From Pavlovales sp. CCMP2436 (taxonomy: Eukaryota; Haptophyta; Pavlovophyceae; Pavlovales): a stretch of 27,602 nucleotides of DNA. Within the stretch, counting starts at the first letter, position 1; each line of letters opens with the position of its first letter. The notes under the pieces were generated by a model that saw nothing but the letters and a program-made list of their open reading frames with translations, had not been told where the DNA came from and ran no database searches. This document shows, piece after piece, positions 16,549-25,398 of the stretch. Made by a program: the position numbers and the translations under genes. Where the stretch lies: positions 129,731 through 157,332 of the forward strand of contig MU631576.1 of the NCBI GenBank assembly GCA_026770615.1, read 5' to 3'.

Positions 16549-17614
16549 CGACGCGAGGCGTCCCGACGGCGAAGGGGCAGCGATGAAAACGACGGGCTCG
16601 GCGGTGGAAGCGGCGGGCTAATTGTTGTAAGGCGACGTCTCCGTGGGCTCGGCGATAGAAGCGGCGGCCTGTTTGTTGTAAGGCGACGTCTCCGTGGACT
16701 TATTGTTATTACCTGATTTTGTGGCGACGTCGAGTAGCTTGCTCGAGGTCGTCTGCGGCTCGTGCTGCGGCGCGGCGGCTGGCGGCGGTGAACTCGAAGA
16801 GCGAGGCGGCGCATCGCCGTCACCGTCGGATTCATCCCCAGAAGTGAGGTCGGGGAGGTCGTCGTCATCCGATGGCGGCGGCGGGGAGTGTGCCGTGGCA
16901 GAGCACGCCCAGCAATGGTAGCCGTCCGTGCAGTTCTTGCAGCGCCGGCGGTCGTTGCCAATGAGCAAGCACTCCCAGCACTCGTAATCGACTGATCCGC
17001 ACGCGAGACAGTCAAAGGAGTCACTGTCACCGTGCCAGAGATCGTGCTTGTAGCCGAAGTTCTCGAGGTTGAACTTGGATTCGTTGAATCGGCGAACGCG
17101 TTTGCAGTGCGATGAGTCCTTGGCTGCGAGTTGGCAGCGCTTGTCAGAGCAAATTGTGCTCGTTGTACAGGCCCGTCAATCGCTGGTAGATTCCGACCGA
17201 CGAGTGCCCGCTGCAGCCCAGCGTGCAGCACTCTGTGGGGTAGGCCTCCGTCTCGTCCATCTCCTGGCCGCTCAACCGGCCGGTTACGATGAGCTTGTAG
17301 GTGATGTCGTCGGATAGCGGATCGAGGTTGAAGTGGGACCGAGTTGGTGAGCCGTCAGGCGCGCGCTCGTCGACGATGATGTAGTCGGCGTCGCATGTCG
17401 CAGTCGGGTTAACCATGGAGGCATGGCCGGGGTAGAGATTGAGCTTGGACTTGTTGCAGTGCCTCGCGTGGCACTCATCGTTGGAGCAGTATAAACCGTC
17501 CCCTTGCCCAAGGATGAAGCGCGTAGCCATCTTGCCGCAGTTGATCGAGCGGCAGGTCCTCGTGGGGTCGTGGTCGAGGTAGATTGCGGGCGGAGGCAGC
17601 GTGATCTCGAGCAT
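16549..17614 (-). pseudogene. Element B cysteine-rich region and Ser/Pro linker
   Basis: Same cysteine-rich module as in element A, from CRSINC (about 17554) to HCWAC (16903), with a frameshift near 17150 between HN-L and CSDKRC. An acidic and Ser/Pro-rich linker with a 51-bp tandem repeat follows, then TAG at 16618. The frame is the one used by the protease. A second module-like feature is the extra HCWAC after RCKNCTDGY. No family name can be given; several zinc sites are likely from the paired Cys spacing. Confidence 0.7.
16594..16695 (-). repeat. Two 51-bp in-frame tandem repeats
   Basis: 16594-16644 and 16645-16695 share GGGCTCGGCG, GAAGCGGCGG and TTGTTGTAAGGCGACGTCTC. They encode TETSPYN(K/N)xxAASxAEP twice. 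In the downstream copy a substitution creates the in-frame TAG. Confidence 0.88.
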
Positions 17615-17927
17615 CGGCAGAGCTTAGGCGGGAAGCGAGTTGATCTCGGGCAGCGAGTTGATCTCGGGCAGCGAGTAGTCGAAGGGCGAGTTGATCTCGG
17701 GCAGCGAGTTGATCCCGGGCAGATCGCCAGAGTAGTCAAAGGACGAATTGATCTCGGGCAGCGAGTTGACGAAAATAGGCGTCTTGAGCGAGTTGGTCTC
17801 GGTCAGCGAGATGTAGTTCGCCCGCTTGCCCAAGCCGGAGATGACGGTGATCGGCTGCTCGTCCTTGGGCGGGTAGCCTATCAGCTTGTAGCACATAGCC
17901 TCCGGCCCTGCTACAGTGGTTGCAGAA
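17615..17927 (-). pseudogene. Element B gag remnant (zinc knuckle onward)
   Basis: FCNHCSRAG begins the zinc knuckle immediately inside the border with the LTR of element C. After a frameshift, CYKLIGYPPKDEQPITV continues as in element A. A run of PEINSLPEINS repeats (about 17636-17760) follows, then TAA at 17624. Capsid-coding sequence is absent. Confidence 0.78.
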
Positions 17928-18236
17928 TGTTAGGATGCGAGAGTGCAAGGTCTGCAACGAGAGCTAGGGGGGATCGAGTCCGAGTCGCGGTGAAGCGGCT
18001 AGAGCGAGGGCACGAACAGCTAAGGAGCGTAGGACGATACGAAGCAGTGCAGGTGTTCTAAAGCTGTGTCACAAAGCCTTTCTGTAAGTAAGATACCCTG
18101 ACGAGAGCACTGAAGAGGCGTCAAGAGCAGCCGTAGACGATTCGAGACGGCAGCTGGGCCCGGGATATTAAATTTCGGGCGGTCCGATAGCGTACCGGAC
18201 AGAGCCAAAGTGTATGAGACACTTGGGCTTCGGACA
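17928..18236 (-). repeat. 3' LTR of element C
   Basis: Begins TGTCCGAAGC directly after a purine tract and ends tentatively at CCTAACA (17928), giving TG...CA over about 309 bp. A hairpin sits near the start (AGCCCAAGTGT / ACACTTTGGCT, one mismatch, 5-nt loop). Immediately beyond it the coding sequence of element B starts. Confidence 0.65.
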
Positions 18237-18249
18237 CCCTCCCTCAATC
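18237..18249 (-). other. Polypurine tract of element C
   Basis: TTGAGGGAGGG on the minus strand precedes the TG of the LTR. Confidence 0.6.
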
Positions 18250-18264
18250 TGGACGGGATCACGT

Positions 18265-18827
18265 TCAGGTTGAAGGAACTGGTACAGCTTGAGCTTGTAG
18301 TCGGTGAAAACCCCCTCCCGATGGAGGGGAAATCCGATGGCGGCCGTCTACATGCCGAGGAGCGTGCGGCGGTAAGAGCTTGGGGCAGAGGGGCTTGGTC
18401 ATGATCTCGGCGACGTTGTCGAGGCCGCTGATGAAGAACAGCTTGATGGTGCCGTTCTTGACGAGGTCGAGGATCCAGTGGAATTTGATGTCCACGTGCT
18501 TGGTCCGGCGGTGCATGATGTCATTCTTAGACAAGTTGATGCACGAGACGTTCTCCTCGCCGACGGGCGTGGCCGTAGTCTACGGGAAGCCGAGGTCGGC
18601 GAGGAGCTGGCGCATGGCGATGACCTCCTTGGAGACGGAGGTGACTGCGACATACTCGGCTTCGGTCGAGCTCAGCGTGACGACGCTCTGCTTCTCGCGC
18701 CGGGCTGAGACGGTGCCGCCTCCGACCTGCGTGATGAAGCCGGAGACGGACTTGCAAGTGTCGACGCAGTTGGCATAGTCAGCGTCGACGAAGGCGGTGA
18801 AGTTAAGCTCGACGTTGGCTTTAAATT
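18265..18827 (-). pseudogene. Element C RNase H (broken)
   Basis: After a frameshift near 18827, TAFVDADYANC, GGGTVSARREKQSVVTLSSTEAEY and GLDNVAEIMTKPL match copia RNase H. The third acidic position, normally DN in a DNxxxI motif, reads EENVSCI here, and an in-frame TAG (18584-18586) sits just before it. Stop at 18265-18267. Confidence 0.83.
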
Positions 18828-19915
18828 GAGGCCGAGGTCGGGCGTCCCAGCGAGGTACCGGAGGATGCGCTTGGCCGCGGTCATGTGCGGCTCGCCGGGG
18901 CGGCTCATGAAGTGCGTGAGCGTGTCCAAGACGTACATGATGTCCGGGCGGAAGTGCGAGATGTGGATGAGCGCGCCGACGATCGAGCGGTACTCCGTGG
19001 CGCCGTCTTGGTCGAGGAGCTCCGAGTCCGAAGATATGGCGAGGTGCAAGCCTTCTGCCATCGGCGTGTCAACAGGGTGCGCGTTCAGCATGCCGGTCTG
19101 CTCCAAGAGTTCGAGGATGGCGCGCGAGATGGTCACCTTGATACCGAGGTCGGAGCGCGTCAACTTCATAGACAGGAAAGAGTCGATGTCGTCGCTGAGC
19201 GTCGTCTTGAAGGCCGTGGTGATCGAGGTGAGAATCTTGTCACAGACGTCGGGGTTGAGCGAGAAGTCGGCAATCAAGAGATCGTCGACGTAGATCCCGA
19301 GCGACAAGTGGCCGTCGTCACGGTGAAGTGTGTACACGCACGGGTCCTGGCGCGACTGGGTGGAGCCGTAGTCGGTGAGCCAGCTGTCGATCAGCTGCCG
19401 CCAGTTGCGGCCGGACTGCTTGAGCCCGTAGAGCGACTTAAGGAGCTTGAGAACGATGTCGCCTTTGCCCTTGATCTTGTACGAATAGGGAGGGTCGACG
19501 TAGATGTCGTAGTTGAGGGCCGCGTTGAGGTACGCCGTCTTGAAGTCAAGGTGGAAGAGGCGTGCGCTGCGGGCGGCCGCGAGCGCGATGATGAGCTTGG
19601 CCGAGTCGTAGCAAAGAACGGAGGAGAGCTTCTCGTCGTAGTCGAGGCCAAAGCGCTGCGCGTAGCCCTTGGCGATGCACCGAGTCTTGTACTTGTCAGT
19701 GGTGCCGTCGGACTTGCGCTTGCGGTTGAGAACGAGGCCCGTCTTGAGGACCTTTATGCCGGGCCGCCGAGGGGTCTCGACCCAGGTGCCGGTCGAATCG
19801 ATGGAAGCGTACTCTGACTGGATGGAGGCGAGCAACTCGGCCGAGTGTGGACCGGAGACAGCTTGTTTGAGCGTCGGCTGGTCGGACTCGGCGACAAAAG
19901 CGAGTAGGGCGCACA
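18828..19915 (-). pseudogene. Element C reverse transcriptase (frame intact)
   Basis: One open frame covers the whole RT: GTWVETPRRPGIKVLKTG, YKTRCIAKGYAQRFGLDYDE, LFHLDFKTAYLNAAL (motif A Asp), SLYGLKQSGRNW, LGIYVDDLLIADFS (catalytic YVDD), SFLSMKLTRSDLGIKVTISR, YRSIVGALIHISHFRPDIMY and ILRYLAGTPDLGL. It copies RNA into cDNA within the retroelement particle. It is the best preserved polymerase in the window, although frameshifts on both sides disconnect it. Confidence 0.9.
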
Positions 19916-21380
19916 CCGTACGGGATGTTTTGCTTGTAGGCGGAGCGGAGCGTGCGCGCCGAGGGTCCCGAAGTCGGCAGAGCGAACGGCGCAGTGTTGC
20001 CGAGGGGAATGGACTCCAGGTCGGGGGCGTTGGGCAACGAGTCGCCCTTGGGAGCAGGAAGGTCACCAAGAGGAAGTTGTGGGCGCGTCGCGATGCGGTT
20101 GATAACGGAGCTCTCGTCGATTCGCACATGCCGGTAGAGGACGACCTTGCTAGAAGGGTGGAGCTTGATCACGGCCGCGTTGGTGTAGCGAGTGAGGAGT
20201 GAGTGCTCCGGCCGGCGCGTTGATCGTGTGGCCTGAGTCGCCGTAGCCGATCAGGATGCCGTAGGATGCGCGCGCGTTGAGCTTGAAGAGGTGCGAGTGG
20301 GTGTCGACGACCCAGGCATCCGAGCTCCAAGCAAGGATGTGCGATAGGTTGGGGCGGCGGCAGAGGATGTGCTGGTAGGGCGTCACGCCGGCCGACGAGT
20401 CTGAGACAAGCCGGTTTCGAATGTACACGGAGTGGAGGAAAGCGGCGTCGGCGTACGAGTCGGGTAGACCGGCTTGAGCAAGTAGTGCGCGTGCGTCCCG
20501 GGTGGTACCAAAGTAGCGCTCCGCGTGCGCGTTGAGCTGAGGAGTCCTTGCCGGCGTGATCTCGGACCCGTCGATGCCGTTGGTCCGGAGGATGCCGTTC
20601 CAGCGTGCCGAGTCAAACTCCTTGGCACCGTCAAGCCGCAATTGCCGAACGAGGAAGCCGAGTGAGACGGTGTAAGTCTGAATGCACCTAAATGGACGTG
20701 AGCGTTGTGTGTGTAGGGGGGGAGGGGGGGGAGGACCTGTGGCAATTGCTACGAGTTCACCACCAACCTCACCTCTACCAACACCATCCCTGCTGCCAGG
20801 ACTAACGTCTGACGTCAACCAAGTCAGTGAGTGAACAACACCTGTTGAACCATGCTGAGCCGCTATATATATATAGGTCTGGATGTCTTCAATGAACTTG
20901 TCAAGGAAGTCGGGTGTCTGCGACTTGGTCTCAAGCTGGTAGATCCACGCATAGTTGGAGAACTGGTCCAAGAACAACATGAAGTAGTAACCCATCATCG
21001 GGTCGTTCGAGCGAAAGGACTCGAGGGAGTTGATGGGCCCGATGATGTCGACGCTGACGGTGTCGAAGGGCTGTACAGCTTGATCGTTGAAGGCCAGCTT
21101 GATCGCCTTGCCCGCCGCGCAAGCTGGACAGATCTGCTTGAGGTGCCGGGAGGTGAGCAGCCCGTCCGTGGCCGAGATGGTCGCGTTGAGTGTACGGGCC
21201 GAGGCGTGTCCCAAACGAGCGTGGAGGATGCGCTTCTCGATGGTCGAGGGGCCACTGTCGTCGAGAGGAAGTCTATGGGCGGCTGTGGCAGGTGAACAGT
21301 ACGAGCAGGTCTCGGAGTTGGCATGGCCGACGAGCGTGTCCTTGGAGGTGCCGATATCCTTGTTGCCGGTCTGGTTGATG
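19916..21380 (-). pseudogene. Element C integrase (interrupted)
   Basis: HARLGHAS and HLKQICPACAAGK give a normal HHCC zinc finger. Catalytic residues are SVDIIGPINS, LRLDGAKEF and NAHAERYFG. Between IEDIQT and YTVSLGF a 201-bp insert (about 20673-20873) carries repeat R and keeps the frame open. After GYGDSGHTINAPAG a frameshift near 20205 leads to the linker HSLLTRYTNAAVIKLHPSSK, and another near 19915 leads into RT. Confidence 0.87.
20673..20885 (+). mobile_element. Insert carrying dispersed repeat R inside element C integrase
   Basis: The insert interrupts the integrase core. Near-identical 12-mers flank it: TAAGTCTGAATG (20673-20684) and TAGGTCTGGATG (20874-20885), a likely target duplication with two later changes. 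One end is a G-rich purine tract (about 20715-20734) and the other is the conserved repeat R (20770-20876) with a TATATA tail. No terminal inverted repeats or coding capacity are visible. Confidence 0.75.
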
Positions 21381-21947
21381 GCCGGTGATGGAGGGGAAGC
21401 CATGTCGACGGACGCCACGAGCGCGTCCGAAGTAGACGTGAAGACGGCCATGATGATGCACATGTCTTTGAGCTTGGCGATCCCTTGCGGGGTGAGGAGG
21501 TAGCGGTCCTGCTGGAGGTCAAGGTCGAAGCCGTTGATGGAGAACTTGGTCGGCTTGGAGAGGCTCACGAGATCGGCGCCCCACTGCTTGCAGAAGTATG
21601 ATTCGTTGAAGATGAGCCGTTTGATGTCGGGAGGCACGTAGAAGTTGTCGACCTTGGCCGTCACCAGAGAGTCGTCCATCAGGCAAAAGCCAACGGAGAG
21701 GGTGCCATTGTACTTGCGCACGATCTTGGAGGAGTTGGCAGCGGAAGCGTGCATGTTCGTGGGCTACGTTGGTCAAGAAGGGCAGGTAGTCCATCGGCCC
21801 GAGGTTAAGTTTCGAGCCGGAGTCAAAGAGGCCCGAGTCGCCCATCTGCGGGATGGAGCCGTGGAAGCCCTTGCCGAGGAGGGACTGCACCTTGAAGATC
21901 TCGAAGGAGTCGATCAGCGGTGCCAGGCCGCCCGAGTTGATGGCCTC
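21381..21947 (-). pseudogene. Element C protease region (broken)
   Basis: GLFDSGSKLNLGPMDYLPFL holds the DSG triplet (21824-21816). After a frameshift near 21755 the fold continues ASAANSSKIVRKYNGTLSVG, DNFYVPPDIKRLIFNESYF and RYLLTPQGIAKL, the usual spacing before a copia integrase. The frame upstream of the shift is continuous with gag apart from stop codons. Confidence 0.75.
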
Positions 21948-22361
21948 CTACCCGTTGCCGATGGCGAAGACGTGGGGGGACTTAGCCGTTGCGACGGCCG
22001 AGAGGAGGAAGGTCGCGATGAACACGAAGATGGAGACGATCACCACGATAGAGTTGAAGAGCGGCTTGGTTTTGCCGGCAATGAACTTGGAGGAGATGTC
22101 GGAATCGATGTAGACGGCGGGGCGCTCGAAGAGCTCGCCGAAGACGTACTTGAATTTGTCGTCAAAGGACAGCTCGATGTACGCGCGTGGCAGCGGGGGC
22201 CAGGTCGTAGGCTCAAGCGCGTCAGAGATCACGAGGAAGTTGGGGTCCGTGAGCATCTCGAGGGAAGCAGCGTATGTGAGCACAGGCACTTTGGGCAACT
22301 TCTTGAGCTCGAACTTGTTGACGATGGGCAGCTTGTAGGTGACGAGCGGCGGGTAGATCTC
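21948..22361 (-). pseudogene. Element C segment with hydrophobic stretch between gag and protease
   Basis: In the gag frame, after TAG/TAA-type stops, a 137-codon stretch reads IYPPLVTYKLPIVNKFELKK, FERPAVYIDSDISSKFIAGK and then NSIVVIVSIFVFIATFLLSA (about 22055-21985), a strongly hydrophobic run of about 23 residues of the kind that spans a membrane. Codons in it are mostly C- or G-ending like the rest of the element, so it looks like true coding sequence. TAG at 21948 ends it. I do not know such a segment in copia elements; function unknown. Confidence 0.6.
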
Positions 22362-23437
22362 TTAGGGCGAGACCGCGAGCACCTCAGAGTCCTCGGGGCC
22401 GTACGGGTTGCGCGAGACCTGGACCATGTTGACGAAGAACGATGGCTTCTTGCGCTGCTGCTGCTCGTCGAAGTCGACCGCCTGGACCGAGGGTTTGCCG
22501 TAGAAGGAAGCAGCAGGGCAGTCGCGCGGGTGGTGATCCGAAGCCTGGTCGTGCAGTTTGCACATGTAGCACGACGGAGGGCGCTCGTCGCGCACGGCCG
22601 ACTTGGGGGAAGGGAGAGCGGGGCGGCCTGACTGAGCGTTGCGCCCGCCACCGCGCCCGACCTGCGCGAGAATGCCGCGCCCGCCACGCGCCACGCCGCG
22701 CGAGTTGTTGGAGCTGCGGTTGGAGTCCCTGTCGTAAGTGATTACGTTCACGCTGCGCCTGTCGGCGCCGTTGGTGTTGGAGAGCATCGTGATGGCGGCG
22801 AGGTTCTCGCGCAGGGTCGCGAGGACGTCGGAAGCGAGGCGCCGCTCATTGGCGGGGTCGTTGATGGTCGATTGCACAAGCGAGGAGTAGGACTCGCCGA
22901 GCCCGCGCAGCGAGATGAACAGGATGAGATCCTCGAGCTTGAAGGGAAGGTGCGAGATGGAGCTGAGGGCGCGCTGCACACGGTCGAGCCACTGGAGCGC
23001 GCTCTCCTTGTGCGAGCGCTAGAGCGAGATGAGGTTGAGCATAGAGGCGGCCTTGGACGTGCCGGAGAGGCCGACGCAGTGGTCCTTGAGGGTGTTGAAG
23101 ACTAGCGCCAGCGAGACGGAGCTGCCGCGCTTGGCGCCGTAGGCCTTGTGCATGACGTGCGTCAGGATGCGCTGGTCGATGGCCTGAGTGATGATGTCCT
23201 GGGCCTTGCACTGCGAGGTGAGCATGCGGTGGTACTCCTTGACCGCCTTGAGGAAAGCGGGGTCAGTCTCGCCCTTAGGGTAGTTCGGCTTGCCGTCCTC
23301 GCCGATCGCTTCGGGGTCGGGGTAGTAGAGGGAGACGATCACAGGGTCAGCCTCGAGCGGGTCGATGGGAGCGGCTTGGTGAAGATGGTCGGAGCCAACT
23401 TCATGTGCCTCTCGTGTGTCTCTGGGGTCGACGACAT
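22362..23437 (-). pseudogene. Element C gag with zinc knuckle (broken)
   Basis: Starts MSSTPETHERHMKLAPTIFT at ATG 23437 and shifts frame near 23370. It continues SLYYPDPEAIGEDGKPNYPK, AVKEYHRMLTSQCKAQDIIT and the capsid-like HKAYGAKRGSSVSLALVFNT. A TAG at 23019 interrupts; the same frame goes on with ALQWLDRVQRALSSISHLP, RGLGESYSSLVQSTIND, an Arg/Gly-rich basic stretch (GVARGGRGILAQVGRGGGRN) and a zinc knuckle CYMCKLHDQASDHHPRDC (CX2CX8HX4C). The order helix-rich capsid, RGG, knuckle is typical gag. Confidence 0.82.
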
Positions 23438-23517
23438 ATTAAAGGTAACTAACATTTCCGATTCTCAGCGATCGGAAGCGAAAAGATTTCATGGTTCCCG
23501 AAGTGGTACACAAAAAA

Positions 23518-23568
23518 TAGTTGCAGATTCGTGAATGGGGCGGCGCCCCATTTACGAATCTGCAACTA
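23518..23568. repeat. 51-bp near-perfect palindrome
   Basis: TAGTTGCAGATTCGTGAATG...GGGGC (23518-23541) and its reverse complement (23545-23568) differ at one base (GTGAATG versus GTAAATG). The GGC core pairs further, leaving a one-base loop. It lies between the gag start of element C and the ankyrin locus, where a 5' LTR would be expected. The stretch 23569-23735 shows nothing else recognisable. Confidence 0.88.
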
Positions 23569-23727
23569 ACTTCTGTTTACCACCTCTGGTTTGTGAGTTG
23601 CTCCGGAGGATTTTCACCTGACTTTTTTGCAATTTCCCCCCGGACTGGCCACTAATTCGGATTTCGCCACCGCGCATATGTTACATAATTATTATTAGCG
23701 CGTCCCTGCGGCCACATCAAAGGTCTA

Positions 23728-23970
23728 CTATCGCCGCAGCGGTGGCGGTGCCGTGCCAAACTTGGCGCGAAGCGACCTTGCCGTCGACCAAGGTGACGAA
23801 GGCACTGGTGCTTCAGCCGGCGGTTGACGGCCAGACAGTTTCGCGGAGAGCGAGAGTGGGAGTGGGAGCGCGTGCGATGCCAGCGAGCGTTCGCAGCGCG
23901 CGCACCTGGCCGACACGGCTGCATCGCGCGAGCAGTGCAGCCGCTCGGCAACCGCTTGACAGCTGCTCAT
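23728..23970 (-). CDS. Small ORF overlapping stop of ankyrin gene 1 (ATGA)
   Basis: An ATG at 23970 overlaps the TGA of the ankyrin gene (ATGA) and opens an 80-residue frame beginning MSSCQAVAERLHCS. The same ATGA-linked frame exists after ankyrin gene 2, where it begins MSSCQSVAERLHCS and keeps homology to about residue 70 through an in-frame 3-bp indel. By hand count about half of the base differences fall in third positions, a weak sign of coding constraint. It may equally be duplicated 3' UTR. No known domain; Cys-, Ser- and Arg-rich. Confidence 0.3.
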   Translation of the reverse strand: MSSCQAVAERLHCSRDAAVSARCARCERSLASHALPLPLSLSAKLSGRQPPAEAPVPSSPWSTARSLRAKFGTAPPPLRR

Positions 23971-24923
23971 GCGACCGGCTGCACAGCGAGCAGGTACTCT
24001 AGCATCGTGTCATATCCGTTTTTCTCAGCCGCTTCGAGGCAATCGTCCACATCTATCTGGCAGCCGTGCTCGTGTGCGTATCGCAGGATCTCGAGATATC
24101 CTTCCGAAGCAGCACCGTAGCACGTGCCGCTGTCCCACGGGCAGCCGTACTCGTGCGCGTACCGCAGCACCTCGAGGTGCCCTTCTTCAGCAGCAGCGTA
24201 ACACGTGAGGCTGTCCCATGGGCAGCCGTGCTCGTGCGCGTACCGCAGCACCTCGAGGTGGCCTCCCTGAGCAGCATAGAAACAGGTGTTGCTGTCCCAC
24301 TCGCAGCCGTGCTCGTGCGCGTACCGCAGCACCTCGAGATGGCCCCACGCGGCAGCATAGTGGCAGGTTTCGTTGTCCCATGAACAGCCGTGCTCGTGTG
24401 CAAACCGCAACACCTCGAGGTGCCCTCCCCCGGCAGCCTTGAAGCAGGTGTTGCTGTTCCATGGGCAGCCGCGCGAGTGGAGCCAGGTTAACGCGGCCAG
24501 CTGCCCGTTCTTAGCAGCGGCCGAGCACGCGCCTGCTTCGAGCACGCACTGCCTGTTGTCGGCTAGCTCCTCGAGGGCGCCCACGTTGCCGACGGAAGCG
24601 GCAAAGCAGAGCATGCGCAACAAGCTTAGTACGAAGTTGGGCATGTGCTCCCACGCGAACACCGCGAGCGTGCGCGTGCGGAGGAAGCCCGAGCGGGGCA
24701 CCGCCTCCTGGGCCGGGCTCGAGTGATCGCGGAAGTCCCTGCACGCGAGCCGGGCACACGTGAGGTCGGCGCCGCCGAGGAACTTGAGGATGGCGCGGAG
24801 CGGGTCGCCAGCAAGAGTGCGGAGCAGCGGCGGGAGCGCCGCCTCGGTCGACACCTCGAGCCGCGCGCTCGTTCGCCAGGGGCGCTCGCCGCTCGGGGCG
24901 AGTTTACCTTCAACATTTTTCAC
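23967..24923 (-). CDS. F-box-like/ankyrin-repeat protein, copy 1 (start unclear)
   Basis: The N-terminal region LPPLLRTLAGDPLRAILKFL...GADLTCARLACRDF matches an F-box-like helix bundle, which links substrates to SCF ubiquitin ligases. The C-terminal part is about six ankyrin-type repeats of 27 residues (HLEVLRYAHEHGCPWDSxTC with AAxxG), encoded by 81-bp DNA repeats. The combination suggests a substrate receptor, which is inference from family knowledge. The homologous start MAEG of copy 2 reads NVEG here. The open frame reaches GTG at 24923 without an in-frame ATG, and the nearby ATG 24916 is in another frame. Either an upstream exon supplies the start or the copy is decaying. Copy 1 has one repeat more than copy 2. 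Confidence 0.78.
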   Translation of the reverse strand: MKNVEGKLAPSGERPWRTSARLEVSTEAALPPLLRTLAGDPLRAILKFLGGADLTCARLACRDFRDHSSPAQEAVPRSGFLRTRTLAVFAWEHMPNFVLSLLRMLCFAASVGNVGALEELADNRQCVLEAGACSAAAKNGQLAALTWLHSRGCPWNSNTCFKAAGGGHLEVLRFAHEHGCSWDNETCHYAAAWGHLEVLRYAHEHGCEWDSNTCFYAAQGGHLEVLRYAHEHGCPWDSLTCYAAAEEGHLEVLRYAHEYGCPWDSGTCYGAASEGYLEILRYAHEHGCQIDVDDCLEAAEKNGYDTMLEYLLAVQPVA

Positions 24924-25143
24924 GAGTTCAGAGCGAGCGCCAGTCGGGGTCGGCGGCTGCCGTCGATTGTGGTGTGTTGATTTGCATCGGCCTTGCTTTG
25001 GCGGTGTGGGTGTTAATGTTTCTTTATCCGTGTGCTATCTGAGACGGTATCCGAGCGGAAATCGAACGAGCGCTTTTAACCGAATTCTCGTCACCTTATA
25101 TTACTTGCGACGTGTAGGCTGTATAAAACTAACTTTGTTCCTG

Positions 25144-25398
25144 TTAATAGTTATTAAATAATTGAATTGCTTTCACTGGGCGAAAATTGAATTTGGCGCA
25201 AAGTGATCTTGCCGTCGACCAGGGTGACGAAGGTGGTGCTTCCGCCAGCGGTTGACGGCTAGACAGTTTCGCGGGGAGCGAGAGTAAAAGTGGGAGCGCG
25301 TGTGATGCTAGCGAGCGTTCGCAGCGCGTGCACCTGGCCGACACGGCTGCATCTTGCGAGCAGTGCAGCCGCTCGGCAACTGATTGACAGCTGCTCAT
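25144..25398 (-). CDS. Small ORF overlapping stop of ankyrin gene 2 (ATGA)
   Basis: Partner of the ORF at 23728-23970. ATG 25398 overlaps TGA of ankyrin gene 2; 84 codons beginning MSSCQSVAERLHCSQDAAVS. The last about 15 residues (FRPVKAIQLFNNY) lie outside the duplicated block and have no counterpart. Evidence for translation is only conservation of the open frame between two copies. Confidence 0.3.
   Translation of the reverse strand: MSSCQSVAERLHCSQDAAVSARCTRCERSLASHALPLLLSLPAKLSSRQPLAEAPPSSPWSTARSLCAKFNFRPVKAIQLFNNY

Larger units (their letters stand above)
12745..17927 (-). mobile_element. Copia-type retroelement B, 5' truncated and decayed
   Basis: Reads leftwards: partial zinc knuckle, Cys-rich region, protease, integrase, reverse transcriptase, RNase H, polypurine tract, 3' LTR. 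By eye about four in five integrase residues agree with element A, so A and B are one family. It lacks gag and the 5' LTR: its right end stops at the zinc knuckle where the LTR of element C begins. Stops at 17624, 16618, 14772 and 14526, frameshifts near 17150 and 16310, and a small inserted element at 13975-14121 mark it as inactive. Confidence 0.85.
17928..23437 (-). mobile_element. Copia-type retroelement C, lacking 5' LTR, decayed
   Basis: Reads leftwards: gag with zinc knuckle, a segment with a hydrophobic stretch, protease, integrase (with a 200-bp insert), reverse transcriptase, RNase H, polypurine tract, 3' LTR. Gag and polymerase differ strongly from A/B, and its integrase keeps a normal HHCC finger, so it is another family. 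No sequence resembling its 3' LTR is found upstream of gag. Stops (23019, 22362, 21948, 18584) and frameshifts (near 23370, 21755, 20205, 19915, 18827) inactivate it. Confidence 0.86.

Noticed and set aside
18885..19817. 310-codon plus-strand frame antisense to element C RT
   Set aside because: The RT frame on the minus strand has all catalytic motifs. The plus-strand product has no recognisable fold and follows from GC-rich codon bias.
23436..23740. Search for the 5' LTR of element C and for the missing 5' half of element B
   Set aside because: Neither a TGTCCGAAGC-type start nor B-like capsid sequence is present; only the palindrome and unremarkable DNA.
24040..24470. Regularly spaced 81-bp repeats suggesting a CRISPR-like array
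   Set aside because: The repeats are coding units of 27-residue ankyrin-type repeats; the spacing is an exact multiple of 3 and there are no unique spacers.
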